From Photobacterium sp. TY1-4 (GTDB taxonomy: Bacteria; Pseudomonadota; Gammaproteobacteria; Enterobacterales; Vibrionaceae): 64,000 bases of DNA. The stretch covers positions 930,001-994,000 of the forward strand of contig NZ_CP099734.1 of NCBI RefSeq assembly GCF_025398175.1, given 5' to 3'. A model generated the notes under the pieces. The model searched no databases and was not told where the DNA came from. It saw only the letters and a program-made list of their open reading frames with translations. The translations under genes were made by a program, and so were the position numbers. Shown here one piece after another: positions 35,856 through 44,924 of this stretch; position 1 is the stretch's first letter, and each line of letters opens with the position of its first letter.

Positions 35856-38128
35856 CTTATCAGATGCTGACGGTGGGTAACCCGAACAGCGGTAAAACCA
35901 CATTATTTAATGGCCTGACCGGGGCGAAGCAGCAAGTCGGTAACTGGGCCGGGGTCACGGTTGAGAAAAAGAATGGTTACTATACGCATGCCGATCAGTC
36001 GTATTCGCTGACGGACATGCCGGGCATTTATAACCTCGACAGCGGCAATGACGCCAACAGTCCGGATGAAGCCATTGCGTGTCGTGCGCTGATGGCGCTG
36101 CCGGCCGACCTGGTGATCAACGTGGTCGATGCTGCGTGTCTGGAACGGAGCCTTTATACCACCTTGCAATTGCGGGAACTCGGCCGGCCGATGGTCGTGG
36201 TCCTGAATAAAATGGATGTGCTGGCCCGCCAGCGCCAGTGCATTGATCTGAAAGCGCTGGAGAAAGCTTTGGGTTGTCCGGTGTTTGCCCTGTCGGCCAA
36301 CGACAAGGCGCAGGTGAATACCCTGAAAGCGAACTTGCACCAATTGTTGCAGCAAGGCTTTTCGTTACAGCCTCTTACCTTGCATTACGGCGACGTGATG
36401 GAGCAGGCAGTCGGGCAGTTAACGCCGTTGTTTGCTGATGGTGTGGTGAATGCGCGTGCTCAGGCCATCCGCCTGTTGGAGCAGGATACCTTGGTGCTCA
36501 AGGGTCTGTCGCCGAGCGATCAGGATCAGGCCTGTAATGTCCGCAATACCTTGCTGGTGGATGTGGATATCGATGTCCAGGTTGCGGATGTCCGGTACAG
36601 TTTCTTGCATCAGCTGTGTCAGCGCGTCCGTCGTCAGGAAGGCAAACTCAGCCGCAGTGTCAGCGATCGCATCGATCGGGTATTGCTGCATCGGGCGTTC
36701 GGGATCCCATTCTTCTTTGTCGTGATGTACCTGATGTTCATGTTCTCGATCAATATCGGCAGCGCCTTTATCGACTTCTTCGATATCAGTGTCGGTGCGG
36801 TTCTGGTCGACGGTGGCCATTACCTGCTGGACGGGCACTTACCGCTCTGGTTGGTGACTGTGATTGCCGATGGTCTCGGCGGTGGTATTCAGACTGTGGC
36901 GACCTTCATTCCGGTGATCGCTTGCCTGTACCTGTTTATGGCGCTATTGGAAAGTTCCGGCTATATGGCGCGGGCTGCGTTTGTACTGGATAAAGTGATG
37001 CAGCAGGTGGGCCTGCCGGGTAAGGCATTTGTGCCGCTGGTACTGGGTTTTGGTTGTAATGTGCCGGCGATCATGGCGACCCGGACGCTGGAGCAGGAGC
37101 GCGAGCGTAAGCTGGCGGCGGCCATGGCACCTTTCATGTCCTGCGGCGCCCGCTTGCCGGTCTATGCCCTGTTTGCTGCCGCTTTCTTCCCGGAAAACGG
37201 TCAGAATGTGGTGTTTGGTCTGTATGTGCTCGGGATCCTGGCTGCGGTACTCACGGGATTACTGTTACGGCATACGCTCTACCCGGGCACCAGTACCAGC
37301 TTTATTATGGAAATGCCGGACTATGAACTGCCAACGCTGCACAATGTCGGGATCAAAACCTGGCAGAAACTGAAGCGTTTTGTGCTGGGCGCCGGGAAGA
37401 CGATTGTGGTGGTGGTTGCTTGTTTGAGCTTCCTGAACTCGCTGGGCGTGGACGGGACATTTGGGAACGAAGACAGTGAGAATTCTGTGTTGTCTAAGGC
37501 AGCGCAAGTGGTCACACCGGTACTGGCACCGATTGGCATCCAGGAAGATAACTGGCCGGCGACGGTTGGGATTATCACGGGTATTTTTGCCAAAGAAGCT
37601 GTGGTCGGGACCCTGAACAGCCTGTACGCGCCTTCGGCGGCGGAAGAAGAGGCAGAATATGATCTGCTGGGCAGTTTGCAAGAAGCGTTGGCCTCGATTC
37701 CGGCCAACCTGGCCGACCTCAGCTACAGCGATCCGCTGGGGATTGAAGTCGGTGAGCTGACGGATCTGGATGCCGTGGCAGAAGCGCAGGAAGTGGATGC
37801 ATCGGTGTTCAGTAATATCCAGGCCCACTTTGTCAGTGGTTCAGCCGCGATGGCGTATTTGGTGTTCATCTTGTTGTACACGCCCTGTGTGGCGGCGATG
37901 GGAGCATATGTTCGTGAATTTGGCCAGAAGTTCTCGATGTTGATTGCCAGCTGGACCATGCTGTTGGCTTACACCTGTGCCACCTTGCTGTATCAGGTGG
38001 CCCACTTTACCGATCACCCGGTCAGCAGTGCGCTGTGGATTGCGCTGTTTGCTGCCATCAATACCGGGTTAGCGATCGCCTTTAAGGTTCAGGGACGTAA
38101 GCAGCCGCGGGAGGTCGTGGTTTTATGA
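35852..38128 (+). CDS. feoB: ferrous iron transporter B
   Basis: GTP-binding Fe(II) permease of the inner membrane, 758 residues. The N-terminal G domain has G1 GNPNSGKTT (9-17), a G2 region around VGNWAGVTVE, G3 DMPG and G4 NKMD. A helical regulatory domain follows, then about eight to ten membrane segments with the Gate motifs (GFGCNVPAI and the SCGARLPVY region). It overlaps feoA and feoC by 4 bases each. Expression is probably controlled by Fur. Confidence 0.98.
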   Translation: MTYQMLTVGNPNSGKTTLFNGLTGAKQQVGNWAGVTVEKKNGYYTHADQSYSLTDMPGIYNLDSGNDANSPDEAIACRALMALPADLVINVVDAACLERSLYTTLQLRELGRPMVVVLNKMDVLARQRQCIDLKALEKALGCPVFALSANDKAQVNTLKANLHQLLQQGFSLQPLTLHYGDVMEQAVGQLTPLFADGVVNARAQAIRLLEQDTLVLKGLSPSDQDQACNVRNTLLVDVDIDVQVADVRYSFLHQLCQRVRRQEGKLSRSVSDRIDRVLLHRAFGIPFFFVVMYLMFMFSINIGSAFIDFFDISVGAVLVDGGHYLLDGHLPLWLVTVIADGLGGGIQTVATFIPVIACLYLFMALLESSGYMARAAFVLDKVMQQVGLPGKAFVPLVLGFGCNVPAIMATRTLEQERERKLAAAMAPFMSCGARLPVYALFAAAFFPENGQNVVFGLYVLGILAAVLTGLLLRHTLYPGTSTSFIMEMPDYELPTLHNVGIKTWQKLKRFVLGAGKTIVVVVACLSFLNSLGVDGTFGNEDSENSVLSKAAQVVTPVLAPIGIQEDNWPATVGIITGIFAKEAVVGTLNSLYAPSAAEEEAEYDLLGSLQEALASIPANLADLSYSDPLGIEVGELTDLDAVAEAQEVDASVFSNIQAHFVSGSAAMAYLVFILLYTPCVAAMGAYVREFGQKFSMLIASWTMLLAYTCATLLYQVAHFTDHPVSSALWIALFAAINTGLAIAFKVQGRKQPREVVVL

Positions 38129-38367
38129 TTCTACAACAGCTGCGGCAGTTTCTTGAAAAGCGTGGGAAGACCAGTCGGGCTGTGCTGGCGCAGCATTTCG
38201 GGCTCAGTGAAGATGGCGTGGATGCGATGCTGGAGATCTGGGTGAAGAAAGGCAAACTCAGCCGGGAACTGAGCGGCTGTGAAGGGACGCCATGTTGCCG
38301 GGAAGCCGCCGGGGTCTGGTATCGCTGGTTGTCGGCCCGGGAGCTCGCGATTACGGTGGTCCATTAA
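38125..38367 (+). CDS. feoC: FeoC-like winged-helix protein
   Basis: An 80-residue winged helix with a cysteine-bearing wing, GCEGTPCC. In related FeoC proteins such cysteines may bind an iron-sulfur cluster or protect FeoB from proteolysis; which applies here is unknown. The start overlaps the feoB stop (ATGA). It is the last gene of the feo operon, followed by a strong hairpin. Confidence 0.9.
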   Translation: MILQQLRQFLEKRGKTSRAVLAQHFGLSEDGVDAMLEIWVKKGKLSRELSGCEGTPCCREAAGVWYRWLSARELAITVVH

Positions 38368-38396
38368 CGTTCAGGCATCATCCGAGGGTCTGAGGT

Positions 38397-38433
38397 CAAC
38401 AAGCAGCCTGTTCAGGCTGCTTGTTGTGTTTTG
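38397..38433. terminator. terminator after feoC
   Basis: AACAAGCAGCCTG (38398-38410) and CAGGCTGCTTGTT (38413-38425) form a 13-bp perfect stem, followed by GTGTTTT. Confidence 0.85.
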
Positions 38434-38449
38434 GGGCCTTCAAATGCCA

Positions 38450-38881
38450 TCAGGTGCTCGGTGTAAAGCCGGGAATGCTGCTTAACTCATCCCGTAACTC
38501 TTCGGCCAGCGCCGTTTGAACGGCCTCATTGCGCTGGGCACCGTCGGTGTTTCCCCAAACCGGTCCGGGCCAGGCCATATCGGTTTTAAATCGGGCGATA
38601 TGGTGGACATGCAACTGCGGAACCAAATTGCCCAGGGCTCCGACGTTAATCTTATCGGCCTGATAGTCTTGCTCCAGCAGGGCGGCGACCGCACTGGATT
38701 CCCGCATCAACTGAAATTGATCGGCCTCGGGCAGGTGGTGAATTTCGGTCAGCGCTTCACGACGCGGAACCAGGATCAGCCAGGGGCCCAGGGCCTCTTT
38801 GGACAGGAGAACCTGGCACAGGGGCAGGTCGCCCAGCAGGGTGGTGTCTGCGGCCAGTCTCGGATGAAGTGAAAACTGCAT
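38450..38881 (-). CDS. HIT-family nucleotide-binding protein
   Basis: A 143-residue histidine-triad protein. The family hallmark is PQLHVHHIARF near residues 95-105, followed by the subgroup segment DMAWPGPVWG. HIT proteins are nucleotide hydrolases or transferases; the substrate here is unknown. The ATG at 38881 is chosen because AAGGAA lies upstream and because the family begins MQFSLHPRL; an earlier in-frame ATG has no ribosome site. Confidence 0.85.
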   Translation of the reverse strand: MQFSLHPRLAADTTLLGDLPLCQVLLSKEALGPWLILVPRREALTEIHHLPEADQFQLMRESSAVAALLEQDYQADKINVGALGNLVPQLHVHHIARFKTDMAWPGPVWGNTDGAQRNEAVQTALAEELRDELSSIPGFTPST

Positions 38882-39071
38882 CAGGTGATTCCTTAAATGT
38901 ATTGTGTGGCTCACATGCTGACACTTTGCTCATCGTGCTCAGCAGGGGCTGCGTTATGCTGTGACACGACTATAGGGGAAACCGTTCGCACAAGCCAGGG
39001 GCAAGCCAGTGATGTCGAACTGATTTCTGAGAGATACCCAAAGAGACAGGTAGCGTTGATACAGGGGGGAG

Positions 39072-39680
39072 ATGATGACAGCTGAATATCAGGAAGTGCT
39101 GGATTTTTGGTTTGGTGAGCTGGATGAAGAAGTTACGGTCAATAACCAGAATTCACTGTGGTTTCAGGGCGGAGAAGAAACTGATCGCCTGATCTCGGAG
39201 AAGTTTCAGCCGTTGATGAGCCAGGCCGGCCTGGGCAAATTGAGCCATTGGGCGCAGGAGCCGAGAGGGGCGCTGGCCTTGATTATTCTGCTCGACCAAT
39301 TCACGCGCAACATCTATCGTGGTCTGAGTGCGGCGTTCCGGTACGACTCGCTGGCCCTGGCGATTTGTAAGCGGGGGCTGGCCAGCAATCAGGACGAGTC
39401 CTTGCGCCCGATTGAGCGGGTGTTTTTCTATTTGCCACTGGAGCACTCGGAAGCGGTCGAAGATCAGGAAGAAGCGGTGTTTCGTTTCGATCGCTTGCGC
39501 CAGTCGGTCTCTCCGGCGCATGCGGTAATTTTCGACGGCTTTTATCAATATGCCGTCAGCCACCATGAGGTTGTGAAACGCTTCGGACGCTTTCCCCATC
39601 GAAACGCAGTCCACGGCCGACTGTCCACCCAGGAGGAGCTGGACTGGTTGCAGGCGAGTGGGCAGCGTTTCGGGCAGTAG
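39072..39680 (+). CDS. DUF924 family protein
   Basis: A 202-residue, probably all-helical soluble protein of the DUF924 family (TPR-like fold). Conserved segments are EVLDFWFGE at the start, LALIILLDQFTRNIYRG in the middle, and YLPLEHSEAVEDQE with HHEVVKRFGRFPHRN toward the end. The function is unknown. A GGGGGGAG ribosome site precedes ATGATG; either methionine (39072 or 39075) could be first. Confidence 0.85.
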   Translation: MMTAEYQEVLDFWFGELDEEVTVNNQNSLWFQGGEETDRLISEKFQPLMSQAGLGKLSHWAQEPRGALALIILLDQFTRNIYRGLSAAFRYDSLALAICKRGLASNQDESLRPIERVFFYLPLEHSEAVEDQEEAVFRFDRLRQSVSPAHAVIFDGFYQYAVSHHEVVKRFGRFPHRNAVHGRLSTQEELDWLQASGQRFGQ

Positions 39681-39742
39681 GCGGCTTTTTCGGTGATAGC
39701 CGGCGGCATCACCGCAGGTGAATCCCGACGGCGACAGAGGAT

Positions 39743-40810
39743 TCAGTTGAGGGGCAGAACCCGGTTTCTGCCCAGTTGCTTGGCTTTGTTCAGGAAACTG
39801 TCGGCCCGCTCAACGACGGCCAGATAAGGTTCGGCGGCGTTTCGGGTTGCCAGGCCGAATGAGGCGGTGACTGAGCTGATCCGCTTGCCGGTTTTCTTGT
39901 CCAGCACAGAGATGATCTCGATCATCCGGCGCAGGGATTCGGCTAACTGACGGGCGGCTTCATGGCTGCTGTTGGGGTAAATAATTGCAAACTCCTCTCC
40001 CCCGAAGCGGTAACACTGGGCTTGTCCTTCACAGCGCTCGCGGATCCGGTGGGCAACCATCTTCAAGACCTGGTCACCCAGGAGGTGACCGTAGGCATCA
40101 TTGAAATCCTTGAACTTATCAATATCGAGCAGGATCAGGCTATAAGGGTGCTTGGCCTGGGTGTAGCTCAGCAGATCACGGTCAAATGCGCGGCGGTTGA
40201 ACAGGCCGGTCAACCCATCTTCATTGGCTTCTTTCTGGCTCTTTGCCAGGGCATGGCGCAGGGTGGAAATTTCTTCCTGGGCCTGGCTGAGTTGCCCCTG
40301 GAACGAGCCGGTGGAAGCCTGGATCTGGCGTGACTCTTCCAGCAAGGTGCGGACCAGCTTCATGGTGTCTTCCAGAGACAGACCGTCTCGCTCGGCGCGC
40401 TCAAGTTGGTTGAACGTGGCATCCAGTACCCCCTGAAACGACTCGGTCGAAGAGAGGGTATCCGACATGGTATGCGACAGTTCCTGCATCATGGCGGTCA
40501 GGCTTTGTCGGAGTTGGACCATATCCCGATCGGTCTTACTGGCCAGATGCTCCTGATACAGGCTTTCGCACAGGCTTGGCGGGCAATGACCTAAGGCTTC
40601 GATCCCTAAGTCGAGCGCCAGGTTCAGTTGCGGGTGCTGCTGTGTGGTATAGGTGTACCAAAGGGCATAGTTGGTTGGGGTGGTCGGGACTTTGTGTTTG
40701 ATCATCAGTGGCACTGTTCTTTTTAAGATGTCCGTTGATTCCACAAAGCTGTCTTTGCTCATACCATCAATTCCGTTTTTCGCAATGCGTTGTCTTCTGA
40801 AGACGATCAT
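39743..40810 (-). CDS. diguanylate cyclase (GGEEF)
   Basis: Makes cyclic di-GMP from two GTP. The 355 residues have a helical, partly coiled-coil N-terminal sensory half (LKRTVPLMIKHKVPTTPTNY is a conserved block of this family; about 130-195 looks coiled-coil). A C-terminal GGDEF domain follows, with LDIDKFKDFND and the active-site GGEEF at about 266-270. No RxxD inhibitory site is found at the expected position before GGEEF. No membrane segment is seen, so the signal is cytoplasmic. AGGGGG supports the start at 40810; M17 (40762) is an alternative. Confidence 0.92.
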   Translation of the reverse strand: MIVFRRQRIAKNGIDGMSKDSFVESTDILKRTVPLMIKHKVPTTPTNYALWYTYTTQQHPQLNLALDLGIEALGHCPPSLCESLYQEHLASKTDRDMVQLRQSLTAMMQELSHTMSDTLSSTESFQGVLDATFNQLERAERDGLSLEDTMKLVRTLLEESRQIQASTGSFQGQLSQAQEEISTLRHALAKSQKEANEDGLTGLFNRRAFDRDLLSYTQAKHPYSLILLDIDKFKDFNDAYGHLLGDQVLKMVAHRIRERCEGQAQCYRFGGEEFAIIYPNSSHEAARQLAESLRRMIEIISVLDKKTGKRISSVTASFGLATRNAAEPYLAVVERADSFLNKAKQLGRNRVLPLN

Positions 40811-41049
40811 CCGGCCCCCTGGCGGCGGGTGACCGTCTACACCGTGATCAGAAACTCAAGGATGTGATCTGATCATCCATCAAATTGGCACAGGCAGGTG
40901 CGCTGCTCGCGGGTGTGGTCAGATATGCACTTGCTGGCGTAGTATTGTTGTTGTTTTGATAAGCGTATAGAAAAGCCTTCTAAGGATACCTTAGAAGGCT
41001 TTGAATTTTTAGAAAATATTCACGCTTTCTTGAACGAGCGTAGCAGATT
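40811..41049. other. spacer between the GGEEF gene and argS, including the argS terminator
   Basis: Near argS a 14-bp perfect stem (AAAGCCTTCTAAGG 40972-40985, loop ATA, 40989-41002) is followed leftward by TTTTCT, giving a terminator for argS. The rest (40811-40970) should contain the promoter of the GGEEF gene. No RNA gene was recognised. Confidence 0.7.
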
Positions 41050-42780
41050 TTACATGCGTTCCAGAGTCTCGATACCCAGCAGGTCTAAGCCTTGCTTGAT
41101 GGTATTGGCTGTCAGCATGGCCAGCTTCAGGCGGCTTTGTTTGACGGCTTCTTCCGCGTTCAGGATCGGGCATGCCTCGTAGAAGCTGGAGAACAGGCCA
41201 GCCAGCTCAAACAGGTATGCACACATCACGTGCGGGTGGCCTTCGCGCGCGACAGTCTGGACGGCTTCTTCAAATTGCAGCAGTTTCGACAGCAGTGTTT
41301 GCTCTTTCTCTTCGTTGAGTGCGATCGGATGGGTCAGATCCGCCAGCGCGATATCGGCACGCTTGAAGATGGATGCCACGCGGGTATAGGCGTACTGCAT
41401 ATAAGGGGCAGTGTTGCCCTCGAAGGCCAGCATGTTGTCCCAGTCGAAAATGTAGTCCGTTGTGCGGTGCTTCGACAGATCGGAATATTTGACCGCAGCC
41501 ATGGCAACAGTTTGCGCGATCTTGGCTTTCTCGTCGGCATCCAGCTCCGGGTTCTTCTCTTCGATCAGCTTGGTGGCGCGCTCTTCGGCTTCATCCAGCA
41601 GATCGGCCAGGCGAACGGTCCCACCGGCACGGGTCTTGAACGGGCGGCCGTCTTTACCCAGCATCATCCCGAATGCGTGATGCTCCAGACTGACCTCTTC
41701 CGGCACGTAACCGGCTTTGCGCACGATAGTCCAGGCTTGCATCAGGTGCTGGTGCTGGCGGGAGTCAATGAAGTACAGGACGCGATCCGCACCCAGCTGC
41801 TCGTAACGGTACTTGGCACACGCGATGTCCGTGGTGGTGTACAGGAAGCCGCCGTCACGCTTCTGGATGATCACACCCATAGGTTCGCCGTCTTTGTTTT
41901 TGTACTCGTCCAGGAAAACCACCTGCGCGCCGTCATCTTCAACCGCCAGACCTTTGTCTTTCAGATCTGCAACGATCCCCGGCAACATGTCGTTGTACAT
42001 CGACTCACCCATCACGTCGTCACGGGTCAGTGATACGTTCAGGCGATCGTAGTTGCGCTGGTTTTGGATCATGGTGACATCCACCAGCTTCTTCCACATG
42101 TCTGCGCAGTAGGCGTCACCGCCTTGCAGTTTCACCACGTAGTTCCGGGCGCGCTCGGCAAACTCAGGATCTTCGTCGTACAGTTTCTTCGAATCACGGT
42201 AGAAGGCTTCCAGATCCGCCAGCTCCATGGAAATTTCACCGGATTCCGCCTGAACGCGTTCCAGGTTGGCAATCAGCATCCCGAACTGGGTCCCCCAGTC
42301 ACCGATGTGGTTGGCGCGGATCACTTTATGGCCCAGGTGCTCCAGGGTACGGACCACCGCATCCCCGATAATGGTGGAGCGCAGGTGGCCAACGTGCATC
42401 TCTTTCGCAACGTTCGGTGCGGAGTAGTCAACGACAATCGTTTGTTGTGCTTCTTTGGCCACACCCAGACGCGCATCGGCCAGGGCTTTTTCGCCTTGCT
42501 CGGCCAGCCAGGTTTTGCTCAGGAAAATATTGATGAAACCCGGACCCGCGATTTCGACTTTGTCGGCAATCCCGTCAAGATCCAGAACGTCGATCACTTT
42601 CTGTGCGAACTCGCGCGGGTTGGTACCGAGCTTCTTGGCAACACCCATCACGCCGTTGGCCTGGTAATCACCAAACTGGGCTTTGGCAGACTGACGAACG
42701 GCGGCCGGGCTGCCGGCAGGTGCACCGGCGGCTTCGAGTGCCTGAGAAACTTTATCGTTGATTAGAGCTTGAATGTTCAC
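41050..42780 (-). CDS. argS: arginyl-tRNA synthetase
   Basis: Class I synthetase that charges tRNA-Arg. The 576 residues include the Add1 N-terminal domain, the HIGH-type motif HVGH (129-132, in [16 protein letters not shown]) and the family's degenerate second motif region ([14 protein letters not shown]). The C-terminal helical DALR anticodon-binding domain ends in [10 protein letters not shown]. It diverges from yecM, the same partner as in E. coli. Confidence 0.98.
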   Translation of the reverse strand: MNIQALINDKVSQALEAAGAPAGSPAAVRQSAKAQFGDYQANGVMGVAKKLGTNPREFAQKVIDVLDLDGIADKVEIAGPGFINIFLSKTWLAEQGEKALADARLGVAKEAQQTIVVDYSAPNVAKEMHVGHLRSTIIGDAVVRTLEHLGHKVIRANHIGDWGTQFGMLIANLERVQAESGEISMELADLEAFYRDSKKLYDEDPEFAERARNYVVKLQGGDAYCADMWKKLVDVTMIQNQRNYDRLNVSLTRDDVMGESMYNDMLPGIVADLKDKGLAVEDDGAQVVFLDEYKNKDGEPMGVIIQKRDGGFLYTTTDIACAKYRYEQLGADRVLYFIDSRQHQHLMQAWTIVRKAGYVPEEVSLEHHAFGMMLGKDGRPFKTRAGGTVRLADLLDEAEERATKLIEEKNPELDADEKAKIAQTVAMAAVKYSDLSKHRTTDYIFDWDNMLAFEGNTAPYMQYAYTRVASIFKRADIALADLTHPIALNEEKEQTLLSKLLQFEEAVQTVAREGHPHVMCAYLFELAGLFSSFYEACPILNAEEAVKQSRLKLAMLTANTIKQGLDLLGIETLERM

Positions 42781-43216
42781 ACGCCTATCCTTTAAATCAT
42801 TGAGTACGCTAATGGTACGGGCTTATTAGCGAGGCAAAAACGTGACGGTATCCAAGAGTGACAGCAAGCAAAAAACCGTCAAAAATAGTCACGCAACCCG
42901 CGAGATGCCAGGAGGCATTCCCCATACAGGCCGGCGGTACGTGAATATTGTTGACGGGATAGCCCTCCGGAAGCAGAGGTGGTCTCTTGAATACGTCAGT
43001 TGCAATGCCTTAATAATACCCACAAACTTAGCCCTTTTGGCAACCCGAAAAAGGCATTGGCAGCGATTTTTTTTTCGTTTCGGAGATGCTGGAAAAATTA
43101 TGCGCAAATCAAGCAGCGGCAAGGCCTGTCGTCATCTCGGTTTGGGTTTCTAACCCCGGGAAATTATGGATAATTATGCGTTCGTTATCCAATGCTGTCA
43201 GAACTGGAGAAAAATC
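42781..43216. other. 436-bp argS-yecM intergenic region with a structured element
   Basis: A 103-codon rightward frame (42842-43153) has no protein-like features and is not called. A long dyad is present: CAATGCCTT (43003-43011) pairs with AAGGCATTG (43051-43059). Inside it is a second hairpin (GCCCTTTT with AAAAAGGC), and a nine-T run lies a few bases downstream (about 43067-43075). This looks like the 3' end of a short rightward RNA or a yecM leader with an attenuator. The argS promoter must also lie here but was not fixed. Confidence 0.4.
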
Positions 43217-43807
43217 ATGCAGAAGTTACGCGAAGCCGGTCTTCACCCTGAGCAAATGTTGGCTCAGTTGCCCGAGTTTGTGGCCCGGATTGAAGCGCTG
43301 GCCCGGGAGATGAACCTCTCCCTGACGGCGTACCAGGCCGATCACCTGGCATTGCGGGTCAATGACCGGGAGATGGCCGAAGCGTTGCACCTGGCTTGGC
43401 TGGCATACGGCGAGGAGTGGTCTTGCACTCAGATTAATGGCCGTCCGATCATTGTGATTGGATTTCATCAGCCGTTGCAGGTCGGCTGCTGGCAGATTGA
43501 AGCCCTGGAGCTGCCGTATCCGGGAGAGAAGCAGTATCCGCAGCAGGGATGGGAGCATATTGAATTTGTCATTCCGTCTGAGGCCGACACCACGGATGCG
43601 CTGAAGATCGCGCTGGATGAAACTTTCCCGCAGCTGCCGTGGGACGAACTGGCCGCAAAGGGGATCAAAGTCAAAGCCAGCTCGCCGGCAGGGGAGCATG
43701 AGCGGTTGCCGAACCCGACTTATGCCTTCAAAAAAGGCGGGGTGTGTATCAAACTTCACCCGTGCTCACTCAAAGCCGTGATTGAAAGCGAGGCGAGCGA
43801 TTCATAA
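43217..43807 (+). CDS. yecM: YecM family protein (VOC superfamily)
   Basis: A 196-residue protein of the YecM family, whose fold is that of vicinal-oxygen-chelate metalloenzymes; no enzymatic role is established. Diagnostic blocks are ADHLALRVND, INGRPIIVIGFHQPL, ELPYPGEKQYPQQGWEH and GEHERLPNPT. The ATG at 43217 is chosen because GGAG lies 8 bases upstream and MQKLREAGL fits the family start. It diverges from argS as in E. coli. Confidence 0.9.
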   Translation: MQKLREAGLHPEQMLAQLPEFVARIEALAREMNLSLTAYQADHLALRVNDREMAEALHLAWLAYGEEWSCTQINGRPIIVIGFHQPLQVGCWQIEALELPYPGEKQYPQQGWEHIEFVIPSEADTTDALKIALDETFPQLPWDELAAKGIKVKASSPAGEHERLPNPTYAFKKGGVCIKLHPCSLKAVIESEASDS

Positions 43808-43888
43808 CGCTTCGCAGTGAGGCGGCGGCCGAACCGGTGCTGGAGATCAGCACCGGTTCGGTTTGAACATGAACAGGCGTCGGCCAGA

Positions 43889-44722
43889 TTACAGGATCAC
43901 GGTGCGATTGCCGTGGACGAAGACCTTGTCTTCAAGTACCAGTCCCAGCGCTTTGCTGAGCACGGATTTCTCGACATCCCGCCCGGAGCGGGCCATGTCC
44001 TCAGCACTGAAATTATGATCCACCGGGATCACGTTTTGGGTGATGATCGGCCCTTCATCCAGATCATTGGTGACGAAGTGGGCGGTTGCGCCAATGATTT
44101 TCACCCCGCGCTCAAACGCCTGCAGGTAAGGCTTGGCCCCGATAAAAGCCGGCAAGAAACTGTGGTGGATATTAATGATTTTGTTCGGGAAACGGGCGAC
44201 AAACCCAGCCGTCAGGATCCGCATGTATTTCGCCAGCACCACGTAATCGGGCTGGTATTGTTCCACGGCGGCCAGAAGCTGCGCTTCGTGCGCTTCCCGG
44301 CTGAGGCCTTCGTGGCACACATGGTGGAAGGGGATCCCAAATTTTTCGACCAGCGGTGCCAGGGTGTCGTAATTCCCGACCACGGCTGCGATCTCCACAT
44401 CCAGCGAGCCGTCAAAGGCTTTGACCAGAATATCCCCCAGACAGTGGGCTTCCTTGGTGACCATAATGACGATTTTTTTGCGTGCTGAGCTCACCAGGCG
44501 ACGGTGGCTGCCCTCTGGCAGCGCCCGGTCGAGGTCGAACAGAAATGTTTCGTCATTGAACACCCCTTCCAACTCCGTGCGCATAAAGAACTGACGATTG
44601 GTGTGATCGACAAATTCGTTGTTGTGGATGATGTTCAGCTGGTGTTTGTAACAGATGTTGGTGATTTTCGAGATCAGGCCCATTGCATCCGGGCAGTCCG
44701 TGAGTAGTGTTTTCTTTTCCAT
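43889..44722 (-). CDS. purU: formyltetrahydrofolate deformylase
   Basis: Hydrolyses 10-formyl-THF to THF and formate, balancing one-carbon pools and supplying formate for PurT. The 277 residues have an N-terminal ACT domain (about 1-80, LLTDCPDAMGLISKI) and a C-terminal formyltransferase-like domain with the catalytic triad region NIHHSFLPAF and the late aspartate in NDLDEGPII. AAGGAAG precedes the ATG. Confidence 0.96.
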   Translation of the reverse strand: MEKKTLLTDCPDAMGLISKITNICYKHQLNIIHNNEFVDHTNRQFFMRTELEGVFNDETFLFDLDRALPEGSHRRLVSSARKKIVIMVTKEAHCLGDILVKAFDGSLDVEIAAVVGNYDTLAPLVEKFGIPFHHVCHEGLSREAHEAQLLAAVEQYQPDYVVLAKYMRILTAGFVARFPNKIINIHHSFLPAFIGAKPYLQAFERGVKIIGATAHFVTNDLDEGPIITQNVIPVDHNFSAEDMARSGRDVEKSVLSKALGLVLEDKVFVHGNRTVIL

Positions 44723-44761
44723 GGTCTTCCTTGAACTAAAATGTATAACGAGATCAATGTG

Positions 44762-44806
44762 CCTTTCGGGAGGCTTACAGGTTAAAACGCTGGGTACTCC
44801 GAAAGG
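44762..44806 (-). promoter_or_regulatory. hairpin in the purU leader
   Basis: CCTTTCGG (44762-44769) and CCGAAAGG (44799-44806) form an 8-bp perfect dyad with a 29-base loop, 40 bp upstream of purU. It does not match a riboswitch that I know. It could be a regulator site or a leader RNA structure. Confidence 0.35.
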
Positions 44807-44924
44807 TCATGGTCTCAACAGCATGATTGATATTTACCTTGGATTGATTTTGGGGTCAAAACATAAATGTTGAGCGAAGGGATTTGGTGTCTGTCGGCGA
44901 CAGCCGAACCTGCGAGGATCATCT

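Noticed and set aside
41092..42033. 313-codon rightward open frame antisense to argS
   Set aside because: Antisense shadow. The argS protein is intact and highly conserved across the same bases.
42842..43153. 103-codon rightward frame in the argS-yecM spacer
   Set aside because: Composition is not protein-like, there is no ribosome site, and it crosses the hairpin and T run of the structured element.
44750..44860. Known riboswitch (glycine, THF or ZTP) in the purU leader
   Set aside because: The conserved cores of these classes are not present; only an unexplained dyad remains.
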